The position numbers and the translations under genes were made by a program. From NCBI RefSeq assembly GCF_041468085.1, contig NZ_CP121017.1, forward strand, positions 1,963,501 to 2,027,500: a DNA stretch of 64,000 nt. The letters run 5' to 3'. Position 1 is the first letter of the stretch. Each line of letters starts with the position of its first letter. The notes under the pieces are model-generated. The model saw only the letters and a program-made list of their open reading frames with translations, did no database searches and was not told where the DNA came from. Of this stretch, positions 55,701-63,519 are shown piece by piece. Source of the DNA: Tistrella mobilis. GTDB taxonomy: Bacteria > Pseudomonadota > Alphaproteobacteria > Tistrellales > Tistrellaceae.

Positions 55701-55956
55701 CGATGCCACCGTCCGGCGCTCGCGGCCGGTGGTGCTGACGGCGCTTGCCGCCATCCTCGGCATGATCCCGTTGTCGCACAGCGTGTTCTGGGGGCCGCTG
55801 GCGCTGACCATCATGGGCGGTCTGATGGGGGCGACCGTGCTGACCCTGCTGGCCCTGCCGGCGATTTACGCCCTGTGGTTCCGGGTGCCGCGCGTCGAGG
55901 TGAAGGCAACCGTGCAGGCCGAGAACCAGGCAGCACGGGATCACGGCCGCGGCTGA
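52717..55956 (+). CDS. RND efflux permease
   Basis: 1079 residues. AcrB-family inner-membrane transporter: first helix (about 58-76), two large periplasmic loops, and a proton-relay helix 4 with ALGLLVDDAIIAIE giving the double Asp. GLIALAGMIMRNTVILIDQIE in parts and the C-terminal GGLMGATVLTLLALPAIYAL close the fold. The unusual N-terminal tail of about 45 residues is His/Asp/Ser-rich and carries a short tandem repeat. Most similar in style to the multidrug/HAE1-related branch with ILGIGGLWSYIQLGRAEDPSF. Substrate unknown. Confidence 0.93.
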   Translation: MSEETPHRNPGADAPAAHDAPSTHDAPSTHDQDQGAARDQGPVRFNLSAWAISHRSLVLFMILILGIGGLWSYIQLGRAEDPSFTIKTMVVSARWPGATTLEMQSQVADEIEKKLQELPHLERLDTYSQPGATFVQVTLSDSTPPRDVAGLWYQVRKKVGDIRNRLPSGVQGPFFNDEYGDVYSALYMITADGLDPAALEKVAEGMRSRLLKVPDVTKVDVIGNQDQRVWVEFSHTRIATLGITPQAIFDSVARQNAVAPAGSVDTTADRVYLRVTGAFDAVERIAATPIQAGGRVFRLGDVADVRRGYEDPADYLVRQGGKTAVGVGVAMEDGANILTLGENLTAAMADIQAGLPVGIDVVQIADQPHVVDESVAEFVKVFIEALVIVLAVSFLSLGLRTGIVVAFSVPLVLAIVFLVMYAIGMDLHRISLGALIIALGLLVDDAIIAIEMMVVKMEQGWSRARAATFAWTSTAFPMLTGTLVTAAGFLPVGFAKSSSGEYAGAIFWVVGIALIASWFVAVIFTPYLGYKLLPDFSKKKGAHHDPDAVYDTRIYRMLRRMIGWCVGHRILVILMTVGMFAASIVGTGMVQQQFFPTSTRPELFFELRMPEGTAIGVTDAAARTAERLLAGDDDILSYTTYVGQGSPRFWLGLNPVLPNTAFAQIVILTRDTEARERVKARLDKAIEDGAVTQARARVDRFVFGPPVGFPVQFRVVGDDPLKVREIAYRVRDVMLQNAKVVDPHLNWNEQQKSLRLVVDQDRARALGMTPADISESLRTLLDGYTITQYREGNDLIDVVARAVPEERLDLDHLAGLTIATRDGVPVPLDQVVRIDYVFEEPIVWRRNREIVLTVRGDVIDGVQPPDVTTELLPALAALKAELPPGYRIDTGGSIEESAKANKAIAAVMPVMLIVMLTILMVQLQSFSRLILVILTAPLGLIGAVGALLATNQPFGFVALLGLIALAGMIMRNTVILIDQIEADVRAGHSRAQAIVDATVRRSRPVVLTALAAILGMIPLSHSVFWGPLALTIMGGLMGATVLTLLALPAIYALWFRVPRVEVKATVQAENQAARDHGRG
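52766..52808 (+). repeat. Tandem 18-base repeat in the RND permease N-terminus
   Basis: Two exact copies of an 18-base unit (52766-52783 and 52784-52801) and 7 bases of a third encode HDAPST repeats. Multiples of three keep the frame, so copy number could vary between strains without inactivating the gene. Confidence 0.85.
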
Positions 55957-55964
55957 AGAAAGAA

Positions 55965-55992
55965 GCCCCGCCGTCCGGAAGGACGGCGGGGC
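55965..55992. terminator. Hairpin terminator between RND permease and znuA
   Basis: A perfect 12-base stem (55965-55976 with 55981-55992) closed by a GGAA tetraloop. On the minus strand it is followed by a T-rich CTTCTTTCTTC tail, so it fits the end of znuA best; it can also stop the pump transcript. Confidence 0.8.
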
Positions 55993-56052
55993 CAGTCGCT
56001 GCTCAGGCGGAGCAGAAGCGGAAGTGTCAGGAACCGACTGTCTCGTCCGGCA

Positions 56053-57138
56053 TCAGGTGCCGGGGGCAAGGCAGTCGGTCATGGAACGCGCAAGAGCGGC
56101 CATAAGTTCCGGATAGGCATCGGGTCCCGGGGTCAGATCCGCGCCGACCGGGTCGAGCACCGCGCTCTTTGCCGGCGTGCCCTCGGTGAGGGTCTTCACC
56201 AGCCGCGGATCGAACTGTGGCTCGGCAAAGACGCAGGCGACCCCGCCTTCCGTGATCCGCTGGCGCAGCTCCGAGATCCGGCGGGCACCAGGCGGCTGTT
56301 CGGGATTGAGGGTCACGGAGCCGACGCCGGCCAGACCATAGGCGGTCTCGAAATACTGATAGGCGTCGTGGAAGACGATGAAGGGCCGTGTCTTCACCGG
56401 TGCCAGCCCGGCCGCAAGCGTCCGGTCCAGCTCGGCGAGGCGTGTATCATAGGCGGCGGCGTTCTCGCGATAGCGGGCGGCATGCTCCGGGTCGGCTTCG
56501 GCCAGCACATGGGCGATTTCAGCCACCATCGCGCGCGCATTGGCTGGCGACAGCCAGACATGGCCGTCCATGGCGCCGTGATCGTGATCCTCGTGCCCAT
56601 GCCCCTCATGGTCATGCCCGTCATGGTCATGCTCGTCATGGGCGTGCTCGTCATGAGCATGGTCCTCATGCCCGTGCCCGCCGTCGTCCCCGTGCCCGTC
56701 ATGCCCGTGCCCGTCATGCCCTTCGTCCTCATGGGCATGCTCATGCGGTTCCCAGACCCCGCCTTCGCGGATCGGCAGGGTCTTCACCCCCGGTGCCTCG
56801 ACCATCGCCAGCGTGCGGGCCTTGCCGGCGAGGCCGTCGATGATCCGCGGCATGAAGCTTTCCACGCCGGGGCCGGCCCAGATCACCAGGCCGGCCTTGT
56901 CGAGCAGGCGGGCGTCGGAGGGTTTCAGGGCATAGTCGTGCGGGCTGGCAGCCCCCTGGACCAGAAGCTCGGGTGCGCCCACGCCGGCCATCACGCCGGC
57001 TGCCAGCGCATGCAGCGGCTTGATCGTTGCGACCACCACCGGAACTTCGGCTTGCGCCGACGACACACCGGCAAGGGCGGTTCCGGCCAGCAGCAGGGCT
57101 GCCACCGCGGTTCCCTGCACACCCGTCATGCCTTGCAT
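56053..57138 (-). CDS. znuA: Zinc ABC transporter substrate-binding protein
   Basis: 361 residues from the ATG at 57138, preceded by GGAGGG. A signal peptide (about 1-30, ending AQA) precedes a cluster A-I binding protein with Zn ligands H67 (SPHDYAL) and H193 (DGHVWLSP), then VFHDAYQYF and a late acidic ligand in DPVGAD. A His/Asp/Glu-rich loop (about 132-187) is long for ZnuA and probably gathers zinc in the periplasm. Divergent from zur-znuC-znuB, with Zur-like half-sites between. Confidence 0.94.
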   Translation of the reverse strand: MQGMTGVQGTAVAALLLAGTALAGVSSAQAEVPVVVATIKPLHALAAGVMAGVGAPELLVQGAASPHDYALKPSDARLLDKAGLVIWAGPGVESFMPRIIDGLAGKARTLAMVEAPGVKTLPIREGGVWEPHEHAHEDEGHDGHGHDGHGDDGGHGHEDHAHDEHAHDEHDHDGHDHEGHGHEDHDHGAMDGHVWLSPANARAMVAEIAHVLAEADPEHAARYRENAAAYDTRLAELDRTLAAGLAPVKTRPFIVFHDAYQYFETAYGLAGVGSVTLNPEQPPGARRISELRQRITEGGVACVFAEPQFDPRLVKTLTEGTPAKSAVLDPVGADLTPGPDAYPELMAALARSMTDCLAPGT

Positions 57139-57181
57139 ATGCCCTCCACGGTCTGCCCGGGCTGGCAATGATCCGGGCATC

Positions 57182-57230
57182 GATATAACATAACTCACTG
57201 AACCCGCAGAGTACGGAATGTTATAGCGTA
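57182..57230. promoter_or_regulatory. Zur-like binding half-sites between znuA and zur
   Basis: GATATAACATAAC (57182-57194) contains TATAACA, and GGAATGTTATAGCG (57215-57228) contains TGTTATA. These match the two halves of the alphaproteobacterial Zur palindrome and lie in the 99-base divergent promoter region. Each site is good on one side only. Confidence 0.65.
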
Positions 57231-57237
57231 GCGCAAG

Positions 57238-57795
57238 ATGGCCGATCACGCTCACGACCACGCCCATGCCAGCCCTCGTCCCGCACCCGCAGAGGGCGTG
57301 CCGGAGGCGTTTCCGCAGGGCGACCATGATCATCATGCCTGTGTCGCCACCGCGCTGGATGCGGCGGAGCGGATCTGTGCGGCCAATGGTGCGCGGCTGA
57401 CCGATCTGCGTCGCCGGGTACTGGAACTGGTGCTGGAAGGGCACGAGCCGGTGCGTGCCTACGACGTGCTCGACCGGCTGAAGGACGAACGCAGCGGTGC
57501 CGCGCCGCCGACGGTTTATCGGGCGCTGGATTTCCTGCTGGAGCAGGGGCTGGTGCACCGGATCGAGTCGATGAATGCCTTCGTCGGCTGCGGCCTGGCC
57601 GGGCGCAGCCATGCCGGCCAGTTCCTGATCTGCGATGCCTGCGGCCGGGTGGCGGAAGTGACCGATGCCGGCACCGCCGAACGTCTGGCTGAACTGGCGA
57701 AGGCGGCCGGCTTCACGCTGAAGCGCCAGATGGTGGAGCTGCATGGGGTCTGTCCGGCCTGCACCGCCGCGGCACGAGACGGGGATGCCGCATGA
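57238..57795 (+). CDS. zur: Zinc uptake regulator (Fur family)
   Basis: 185 residues. Fur-family winged helix (about 45-108: GARLTDLRRRVLELVLEGHEP in parts, PPTVYRALDFLLEQGLVHRIES in parts) and a dimer domain with structural zinc cysteines CDAC (132-135) and CPAC (172-175). A His/Asp-rich N-terminal tail (MADHAHDHAHA) is unusual and may bind zinc. It represses znu genes when zinc is plentiful. The stop overlaps the znuC start (ATGA). Confidence 0.93.
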   Translation: MADHAHDHAHASPRPAPAEGVPEAFPQGDHDHHACVATALDAAERICAANGARLTDLRRRVLELVLEGHEPVRAYDVLDRLKDERSGAAPPTVYRALDFLLEQGLVHRIESMNAFVGCGLAGRSHAGQFLICDACGRVAEVTDAGTAERLAELAKAAGFTLKRQMVELHGVCPACTAAARDGDAA

Positions 57796-58661
57796 CGGCG
57801 CTGCTGCAGGTCCGTGAAGGCCGTGCGGGCGGCCCTGCCGTCGCCCCCGCGGCTCCACCGCTGGTCGAGATCCGCAATCTGCTGGTTGAGCGCGACGGCC
57901 GACGGCTGCTGGACGGCATCGACCTGACCATTGCCCCCGGGCGGATCGTCACCCTGATCGGCCCCAACGGGGCCGGCAAGTCGACGCTGGTCAAGGTGGC
58001 GCTTGGCCTGATTGCGCCCTCGGCCGGTACGGTTGTGCGGCGGCCGGGGCTTCGGATCGGCTATGTGCCGCAGGCCCTGGCGGTGGATCGCACCCTGCCG
58101 CTGACGGCGCGCCGCTTCATGACGCTTGCCGATGTTCATGGCCGCCGGCCCCGGGCGGCCGAGATCGCCGAGGCCCTGGCCGAAGCCGGCGCGGAGGGGC
58201 TGGAGGACCGGTCCTTTCACAAACTGTCGGGGGGAGAGGCCAAGCGGGTGATGCTGGCCCGCGCCCTGCTGCAGCAGCCCGATCTGCTGGTGCTGGACGA
58301 GGCCGCGGCCCATCTGGACATGCCCGGCCAGATTGCCTTCTACCGCACGCTGCGGGCGATCCGCGACCGGCGCGGCTGCGGCATTCTGATGGTCAGCCAC
58401 GACCTGCATCTGGTGATGTCGGCAACCGATCACGTGCTGTGCCTGAACGGCCATGTCTGCTGTTCGGGCCACCCCGACGATGTCAGCCGCGACCCGGCCT
58501 TCCTTGCCCTGTTCGGGCCGCTGGGCGCGGATGCGCTGGCCCCCTATCACCACGCCCATGATCATGTGCATGATCACATCCATGGGCCGGGGGGCTGCAC
58601 CGCGGGCTGCGGGCCGGATGACGCGCATCATGCCGATACCGGCCACCATCATCACCACTGA
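57792..58661 (+). CDS. znuC: Zinc ABC transporter ATP-binding protein
   Basis: 289 residues. Walker A GPNGAGKST (about 57-65), Q-loop VPQALAV, ABC signature LSGGEAKRV, Walker B LLVLDEAAAHLD and switch HDLHL. The ATPase core is followed by a His-rich tail (about 255-289) ending in HHHHH, resembling the His-rich tail of E. coli ZnuC homologues and probably sensing zinc. Coupled to zur by a 4-base overlap; znuB follows 18 bases later. Confidence 0.94.
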   Translation: MTALLQVREGRAGGPAVAPAAPPLVEIRNLLVERDGRRLLDGIDLTIAPGRIVTLIGPNGAGKSTLVKVALGLIAPSAGTVVRRPGLRIGYVPQALAVDRTLPLTARRFMTLADVHGRRPRAAEIAEALAEAGAEGLEDRSFHKLSGGEAKRVMLARALLQQPDLLVLDEAAAHLDMPGQIAFYRTLRAIRDRRGCGILMVSHDLHLVMSATDHVLCLNGHVCCSGHPDDVSRDPAFLALFGPLGADALAPYHHAHDHVHDHIHGPGGCTAGCGPDDAHHADTGHHHHH

Positions 58662-58679
58662 CCGGACCTTGTCCTCCAG

Positions 58680-59480
58680 ATGATCTTCGATGCATTCCTG
58701 CTCCGGGCGCTTGCCGGCGGCATCGGTCTCGCCCTGGTGATGGGGCCGCTCGGCTGTTTCGTGGTCTGGCGGCGCATGGCCTATTTCGGCGACACCCTGG
58801 CCCATTCGGCGCTGCTCGGCATCACGCTCGGCACCGTCACCGGGCTCGGCTTCGGGCCGGGCATCGTGATCGCCTGCCTGTCGGTCGCGGTGCTGCTGGT
58901 GATGATGAAGCGCCGCCAGCCGCTGGCCGAAGATACGCTGCTCGGCATTCTGGCCCATTCCGCCCTGTCGCTGGGCCTTGTTGCCATGGCATTGGCGGGC
59001 AATCCGCGGGTCGACCTGATGGCCTATCTGTTCGGCGACATCCTGGCGATCCATGGCGGCGATCTCTGGTCGATCTGGGTCGGCGGGGCCGCCGTGCTGG
59101 CGGTGCTGGCGCTGCTCTGGCGCCGGCTGCTGACCATCACCGTCGACGAGGATCTGGCCCGGGTGGAAGGCGTGCCGGTGCTGGGCGTGCAGCTGGCCTT
59201 CATGGCGCTGATCGCGCTGGTGATCGCGCTCGCCATGAAGATCGTGGGTGTGCTGCTGGTGACGTCGCTGCTGGTCATCCCGGCAGCCGCGGCGCGGCGG
59301 CTGGCACCCACGCCCGAGGCGATGGCGGTGATCGCGGCCCTGACCGGCGCCGTGGCGGTGACGCTGGGGCTTGGCGCCTCGCTGCTCTGGGATCTGCCGT
59401 CCGGGCCTGCGGTGGTGGTGACGGCGGCGATGATCTTCGGCCTGATCACCCTGCTGCCGCAGCGCCTGGTGGCGCGCTGA
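58680..59480 (+). CDS. znuB: Zinc ABC transporter permease
   Basis: 266 residues. ABC-3 family integral membrane protein with seven to eight helices; characteristic segments are MAYFGDTLAHSALLGI near the N-terminus and MKIVGVLLVTSLLVIPAAAAR. It forms the inner-membrane channel for zinc delivered by ZnuA. Last gene of zur-znuC-znuB. Confidence 0.95.
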   Translation: MIFDAFLLRALAGGIGLALVMGPLGCFVVWRRMAYFGDTLAHSALLGITLGTVTGLGFGPGIVIACLSVAVLLVMMKRRQPLAEDTLLGILAHSALSLGLVAMALAGNPRVDLMAYLFGDILAIHGGDLWSIWVGGAAVLAVLALLWRRLLTITVDEDLARVEGVPVLGVQLAFMALIALVIALAMKIVGVLLVTSLLVIPAAAARRLAPTPEAMAVIAALTGAVAVTLGLGASLLWDLPSGPAVVVTAAMIFGLITLLPQRLVAR

Positions 59481-59600
59481 CCGGAGGCGCGATCTCCGCC
59501 CCTGCGTTCCGGGTGCGGCAACATCACGCGTCTTGATTTAAAGGTGCGCAGATCCGAACCTCTCTGCCGTCGGGCAATGACGGGTAGGGGGAGACGGCCC

Positions 59601-60626
59601 ATGGCGACCTTGATCCATTTCGCGACCAACCGCAAACCGGCACCGAAGACGGTGTTCTCGGAAGGCTTCAACGACGACCCGGACGAGCTGCGCTTCGGCA
59701 CCGCAAGCTTCGAAGGATCCGCGCTCTATCGCGCGCCGCTGGACGCGGTCGCCGCCAGTGCCGAGGTGACGATCCGGCCCGAAAATCTGGCCCGCAATCA
59801 CCTGGGCAGCACCGATGCCTTCGCCGCCATCCGCCAGGCCGTGGCCGGCCATCGGGATGTGCTTCTGTTTGTGCATGGCTACAATCACAGCTTCCGGGAA
59901 TCACTCGGCCGCGCCGTCCAGATCCAGCAATGGCTGGCCGATGGCGGGCGGGACGTGGTGATGGTCCTGTTCGCCTGGCCGTCGCTCGGCCGCGGCGTGA
60001 ACGGCCGCACCTATCGCGACGAGCGCAGCCGGGCGCAGATGTCGGGTCCGGCGCTCGGCCGGTTGCTGCTCAAGGCCACCGATTTCCTGCGCACGGGCCC
60101 GTCCCAGGGCGTGTGCACTGCGCGGATCCATCTTCTGGCCCACAGCATGGGCAACTGGGTGCTGCGCGGGGGCATCTGCCATATGCGCACCTTCGTCGGC
60201 GACAACATCCCGCCGCTGTTCGACGAGGTGATCCTGACGGCTGGGGATGAGGATGACGACACCCTGTCCAACCCCAAAAAGCTGGCCCCGCTTCTGCGCG
60301 GATGCCGGCGGGTGACGGTCTATTACAATCAGCAGGATCTGGCGCTGAAGGCGAGCGATGTGGCGATGGGCAATCCCGACCGGCTGGGGCTGTCGGGGCC
60401 CCTCCGGCCCGACGCCCTGCCGGCCAAAATTGCGGCCATCAACGTCTCGCCGGTGATCCTGCGCAACCTGACCGGCGATCGCGCCTGGGAGGATGATCCG
60501 ACCGGCCACCAGTATTTCCGCAACAATGCGGTGGTGCGCGCCGACATGCTGCATGTTCTGACCGGCGCGCTGGACGAGGACATCCCGAACCGCAGCCGCC
60601 GCGCGGGATGGTGGCGGCTGGGTTGA
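59601..60626 (+). CDS. DUF900-type alpha/beta hydrolase
   Basis: 341 residues from the ATG at 59601, preceded by AGGGGGAGA. An alpha/beta-hydrolase of the COG4782 type: LLFVHGYNHSFRESLGRAVQI in parts is the oxyanion and early-strand region, LLAHSMGNWVLRGG carries the nucleophile Ser in AHSMG instead of GHSMG, and a DEVILTAGDEDDD segment may give the acidic residue. No signal peptide, so probably cytoplasmic. The substrate is unknown. It converges on the polyamine-type transporter operon. Confidence 0.82.
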   Translation: MATLIHFATNRKPAPKTVFSEGFNDDPDELRFGTASFEGSALYRAPLDAVAASAEVTIRPENLARNHLGSTDAFAAIRQAVAGHRDVLLFVHGYNHSFRESLGRAVQIQQWLADGGRDVVMVLFAWPSLGRGVNGRTYRDERSRAQMSGPALGRLLLKATDFLRTGPSQGVCTARIHLLAHSMGNWVLRGGICHMRTFVGDNIPPLFDEVILTAGDEDDDTLSNPKKLAPLLRGCRRVTVYYNQQDLALKASDVAMGNPDRLGLSGPLRPDALPAKIAAINVSPVILRNLTGDRAWEDDPTGHQYFRNNAVVRADMLHVLTGALDEDIPNRSRRAGWWRLG

Positions 60627-60639
60627 GGGTGGGCAACGG

Positions 60640-61464
60640 TCAGCCGGCGGGGGCGATACGCTTCGCGGCCCGCCGGCGGTTCAGTTCCCAGATCACCGCC
60701 CCCAGGATGGTCAGCGCGATCAGGATCAGCCCCAGCGCGTTCACCGCGGGGGTGACACCGGTGCGCACCTTGCTTGCGATATAGACGGTGAGCGGGGTAT
60801 CGAAACCGCGCACGAACAGGGTGGTGTTGTAGTTCTCGAAGCTCTGCAGGAAGGCGATGAAGGCGGCGGCCAGCATGGTCGGTGCCAGGAAGGGCAGGGT
60901 GATGCGGCGGAACGAGGTCCAGGGGCTGGCGCCCAGATCGCGTGCCGCTTCCTCCAGCCCGCGGTCGAAACGCTGCAACCGTGCCTGGACCATCAGCATC
61001 ACATAGGCCGCGATATAGGTGGACTGGGCGATGATGATCAGGAACAACCCGCCGCCGACCTCGACCTGGCGCCAGAAGACCAGGGTCGAGATGCCGATGA
61101 TCACGCCCGGCGTCAGCAGGGGGGAGACCATCAGCGCGAAGCCGAAGCTGCGCGCCCGGCCGCGCAGGCCGTCGAGCAGCAGGGCCGCAGCGGTGCCGAC
61201 CGGCACCGTGACCGCAACCACGCCGGCCGCGGCCAGCAGGCTGGTGGTCAGCCCTTCCCACATCTGGCCGTCGGACCAGAGCGCGTCGAACCATTTGAGC
61301 GTGGTGCCCGCCCAGGGGCTGATGGTGGGCAGCCGGCTGTCGTTGAAGGTGGCCGCCCCCATCACGATCAGCGGCAGGAACAGATAGAACAGGAACAGGC
61401 CCAGATAGAGCCGCATCATCATGCGGCCCAGGCGGTCCTCACCGGTGGTGGTCTGCGTGCTCAT
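60640..61464 (-). CDS. Polyamine-type ABC transporter permease (PotC/PotI-like)
   Basis: 274 residues. Six membrane helices and the EAA loop EEAARDLGASPWTSFRRITLP (read in parts) that contacts the ATPase. The MRLYLGLFLFYLFLPLIVM start and later FENYNTTLFVRG are typical of the PotC/PotI subgroup. It forms the permease heterodimer with the preceding gene, which it overlaps by 4 bases. Putrescine or spermidine is the likely substrate class; other PotABCD-like systems carry related compounds. Confidence 0.88.
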   Translation of the reverse strand: MSTQTTTGEDRLGRMMMRLYLGLFLFYLFLPLIVMGAATFNDSRLPTISPWAGTTLKWFDALWSDGQMWEGLTTSLLAAAGVVAVTVPVGTAAALLLDGLRGRARSFGFALMVSPLLTPGVIIGISTLVFWRQVEVGGGLFLIIIAQSTYIAAYVMLMVQARLQRFDRGLEEAARDLGASPWTSFRRITLPFLAPTMLAAAFIAFLQSFENYNTTLFVRGFDTPLTVYIASKVRTGVTPAVNALGLILIALTILGAVIWELNRRRAAKRIAPAG

Positions 61465-62345
61465 CGTGCGATGTCTCCCACGCCGACCTTGAACACCCGC
61501 ATCATGATCATGATGAAGCCCATGCAGATCAGCAGCAGCACGAAGGCATAGGCCGCACCCATGTGCCAGTTGCCGCCCTCGAAGAACCAGTCGTAGATGA
61601 TCTGGGTGAACCAGCGGCTGCCGGGCGAGCCGAGCAGGGCCGGCACCGCATAGGAACCGGCGGCGAGCATGAAGGTCATGATGCAGCCGGTGGCGATGCC
61701 GGGCTTGGCATGGGGGATGACCACCCGGCGGTGGATGCGCAGCTGGCCGGCCCCCAGATCGCGCGCGGCCTCGATCTGCGCCCGGTCCAGACTCTCGATC
61801 GCGTTGTAGATCGGGAAGACCATGAACAGCACATAGGCATAGACCATGCCGACCAGCACCGCGCCGTTGCCGTCGATCCAGCGCACCGGCTGATCGATGA
61901 CGCCGAGCCCGAGCAGCAGCCCGTTCAGGGGCCCGTTCAGCGCCAGGATGATGTACCAGGCAAAGGTGCGCAGCACTTCGTTGATCCAGAACGGAATGAT
62001 CAGGATCAGCATCACGGTCGCCGCCCGCCTGCGGGTGGCGACCTGGGCCAGGTAATAGGCGATGGGGTAGCAGGCGACCAGGGTCAGCAGGGTGACCAGC
62101 GCGCTTGCCCAGATCGTTTTGACGAAGATGCCGAAATGGATCTGGTTCGAGAACAGCGCCGCGTAATTGGCGAAGCTGCGGATGTCTTCCGGCCCGCCGA
62201 CCTTCGAGGGCGGCAGGTTGGGGCGCAGCGAATAGTCCAGCATCCAGAGCTGCGGCAGCACCACCAGAATCAGCACCCAGACCGCACTGATCCCCAGAAT
62301 GGCGAAGGCGAGAGCCGGGCCGCGCCGGCGGATCATGTCACCCAT
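61461..62345 (-). CDS. Polyamine-type ABC transporter permease (PotB/PotH-like)
   Basis: 294 residues from the ATG at 62345, which overlaps the potA-like stop by 8 bases; the ATG at 62336 is an equal alternative. Six to seven helices, a PotB/PotH-like segment WINEVLRTFAWYIIL, and EAA loop IEAARDLGAGQLRIHRRVVIP in parts. Works with the PotC/PotI-like protein as the membrane channel. Confidence 0.88.
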   Translation of the reverse strand: MGDMIRRRGPALAFAILGISAVWVLILVVLPQLWMLDYSLRPNLPPSKVGGPEDIRSFANYAALFSNQIHFGIFVKTIWASALVTLLTLVACYPIAYYLAQVATRRRAATVMLILIIPFWINEVLRTFAWYIILALNGPLNGLLLGLGVIDQPVRWIDGNGAVLVGMVYAYVLFMVFPIYNAIESLDRAQIEAARDLGAGQLRIHRRVVIPHAKPGIATGCIMTFMLAAGSYAVPALLGSPGSRWFTQIIYDWFFEGGNWHMGAAYAFVLLLICMGFIMIMMRVFKVGVGDIAR

Positions 62346-63435
62346 CGGCCAGCACCACCGCATCCTGCGGGCCGAAGGCGAGGCCGATCCGCACACCCGG
62401 CGCCAGCGGCGGCAGATTGCCGTCATTGACCAGCTGGGCGAGAAGTTCGGCCGGCAGGCCCGGACCGTTGCCCTCGGGCCGGGCGACCAGATGAAGGAAG
62501 GCACCTTCGAAGCGCTGATCGGTCACCACCGCCGGCAGGGCGCCGATGGCGGAAAGCCCCTCGGCGGCGGTCAGGCGCATGCGCTCGGGGCGCACGAACA
62601 GGGCGGCCGGCTGGCCGGCCTTGAGCGGCGCGGGCGCGATGCCGGCCATCGGGCCGAAGGCGGTGTCGACCACCGCCTCGTTGCCGTCCAGGCCCGCAAC
62701 CCGGCCGGCGATGCGGTTGGCCTCGCCCACGAAGCCTGCGACGAAGGCGGTGCGGGGCCGGTCGTAGAGTTCGGCCGGCGCTGCGACCTGCTGGACGCGG
62801 CCGGCGCTCATCACCGCCACCTCGTCCGACATGGCGAGCGCCTCGCCCTGGTCGTGGGTGATGTAGATGAAGGTGACGCCGGTGCGCTGCTGCAGGGCAC
62901 GAAGTTCCGCCCGCATATGCTGGCGCAGCTTCAGATCGAGCGCCGAGAGCGGCTCGTCGAGCAGCAGCACCTGCGGCTCCACCGCCAGCGCACGGGCAAT
63001 GGCGACCCGCTGACGCTGGCCGCCCGAGAGGTCGGTGACCTTCTTGTCGGCAATGCCGGGCAGGGCGATGACGTCGAGCAGTTTCTCGACCCGCTTGCGG
63101 CGCTCAGCCGGGGCGATGCCGCGCACTTCCAGCCCGAAGCCGATATTCTCGGCCACCGTCATCAGCGGAAACAGCGCCAGATTCTGGAAGATCATGGCGG
63201 TTGGCCGCTGTTCGGGCCGCTGGCCGGCCATGTCGCGGCCGCCGATCAGCACCCGGCCGGAGGTCGGCTCCAGGAACCCGCCGATCATGCGCAGCAGCGT
63301 GGTCTTGCCACAGCCCGAAGGGCCCAGGATCGAGAAGAAATGGCCGGGGGCAATGGTCAGGTCGACATCATCGACGGCGGCGGGGCCGGCGCCGAAGCGC
63401 ATGGTGACATGTTCGAGGGTGACGCCGTGGCTCAT
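62338..63435 (-). CDS. Polyamine-type ABC transporter ATP-binding protein (PotA/PotG-like)
   Basis: 365 residues. Walker A GPSGCGKTT (about 38-46), Q-loop FQNLALFPLMTV, signature LSGGQRQRV, Walker B LLLDEPLSALD, switch THDQGEALAMSD, then a C-terminal TOBE regulatory domain (about 240-365). ATPase of the putrescine/spermidine-like importer. It is separated by an 84-base gap with a strong hairpin from the upstream binding-protein gene. Confidence 0.9.
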   Translation of the reverse strand: MSHGVTLEHVTMRFGAGPAAVDDVDLTIAPGHFFSILGPSGCGKTTLLRMIGGFLEPTSGRVLIGGRDMAGQRPEQRPTAMIFQNLALFPLMTVAENIGFGLEVRGIAPAERRKRVEKLLDVIALPGIADKKVTDLSGGQRQRVAIARALAVEPQVLLLDEPLSALDLKLRQHMRAELRALQQRTGVTFIYITHDQGEALAMSDEVAVMSAGRVQQVAAPAELYDRPRTAFVAGFVGEANRIAGRVAGLDGNEAVVDTAFGPMAGIAPAPLKAGQPAALFVRPERMRLTAAEGLSAIGALPAVVTDQRFEGAFLHLVARPEGNGPGLPAELLAQLVNDGNLPPLAPGVRIGLAFGPQDAVVLADG

Positions 63436-63475
63436 GGGATGCCGTTTCGTCTCCGGTGGGCAGGTTGGAATCCGA

Positions 63476-63505
63476 AAGCGGCGCCCCGGTCAGGGGGCGC
63501 CGCTT
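63476..63505 (-). terminator. Attenuator-like hairpin between binding protein and ATPase genes
   Basis: A perfect 12-base stem (63476-63487 with 63494-63505) in the 84-base gap after the substrate-binding protein gene. Only a short CTTTC follows on the minus strand, so partial termination is likely, giving more binding protein than membrane complex. Confidence 0.65.
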
Positions 63506-63519
63506 CAGGCCGTTCCGGC

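Noticed and set aside
52546-55944. 1100-residue minus-strand open frame opposite the RND permease
   Set aside because: Composition is His/Arg/Gln-rich without family features; the plus strand has full AcrB-type signatures.
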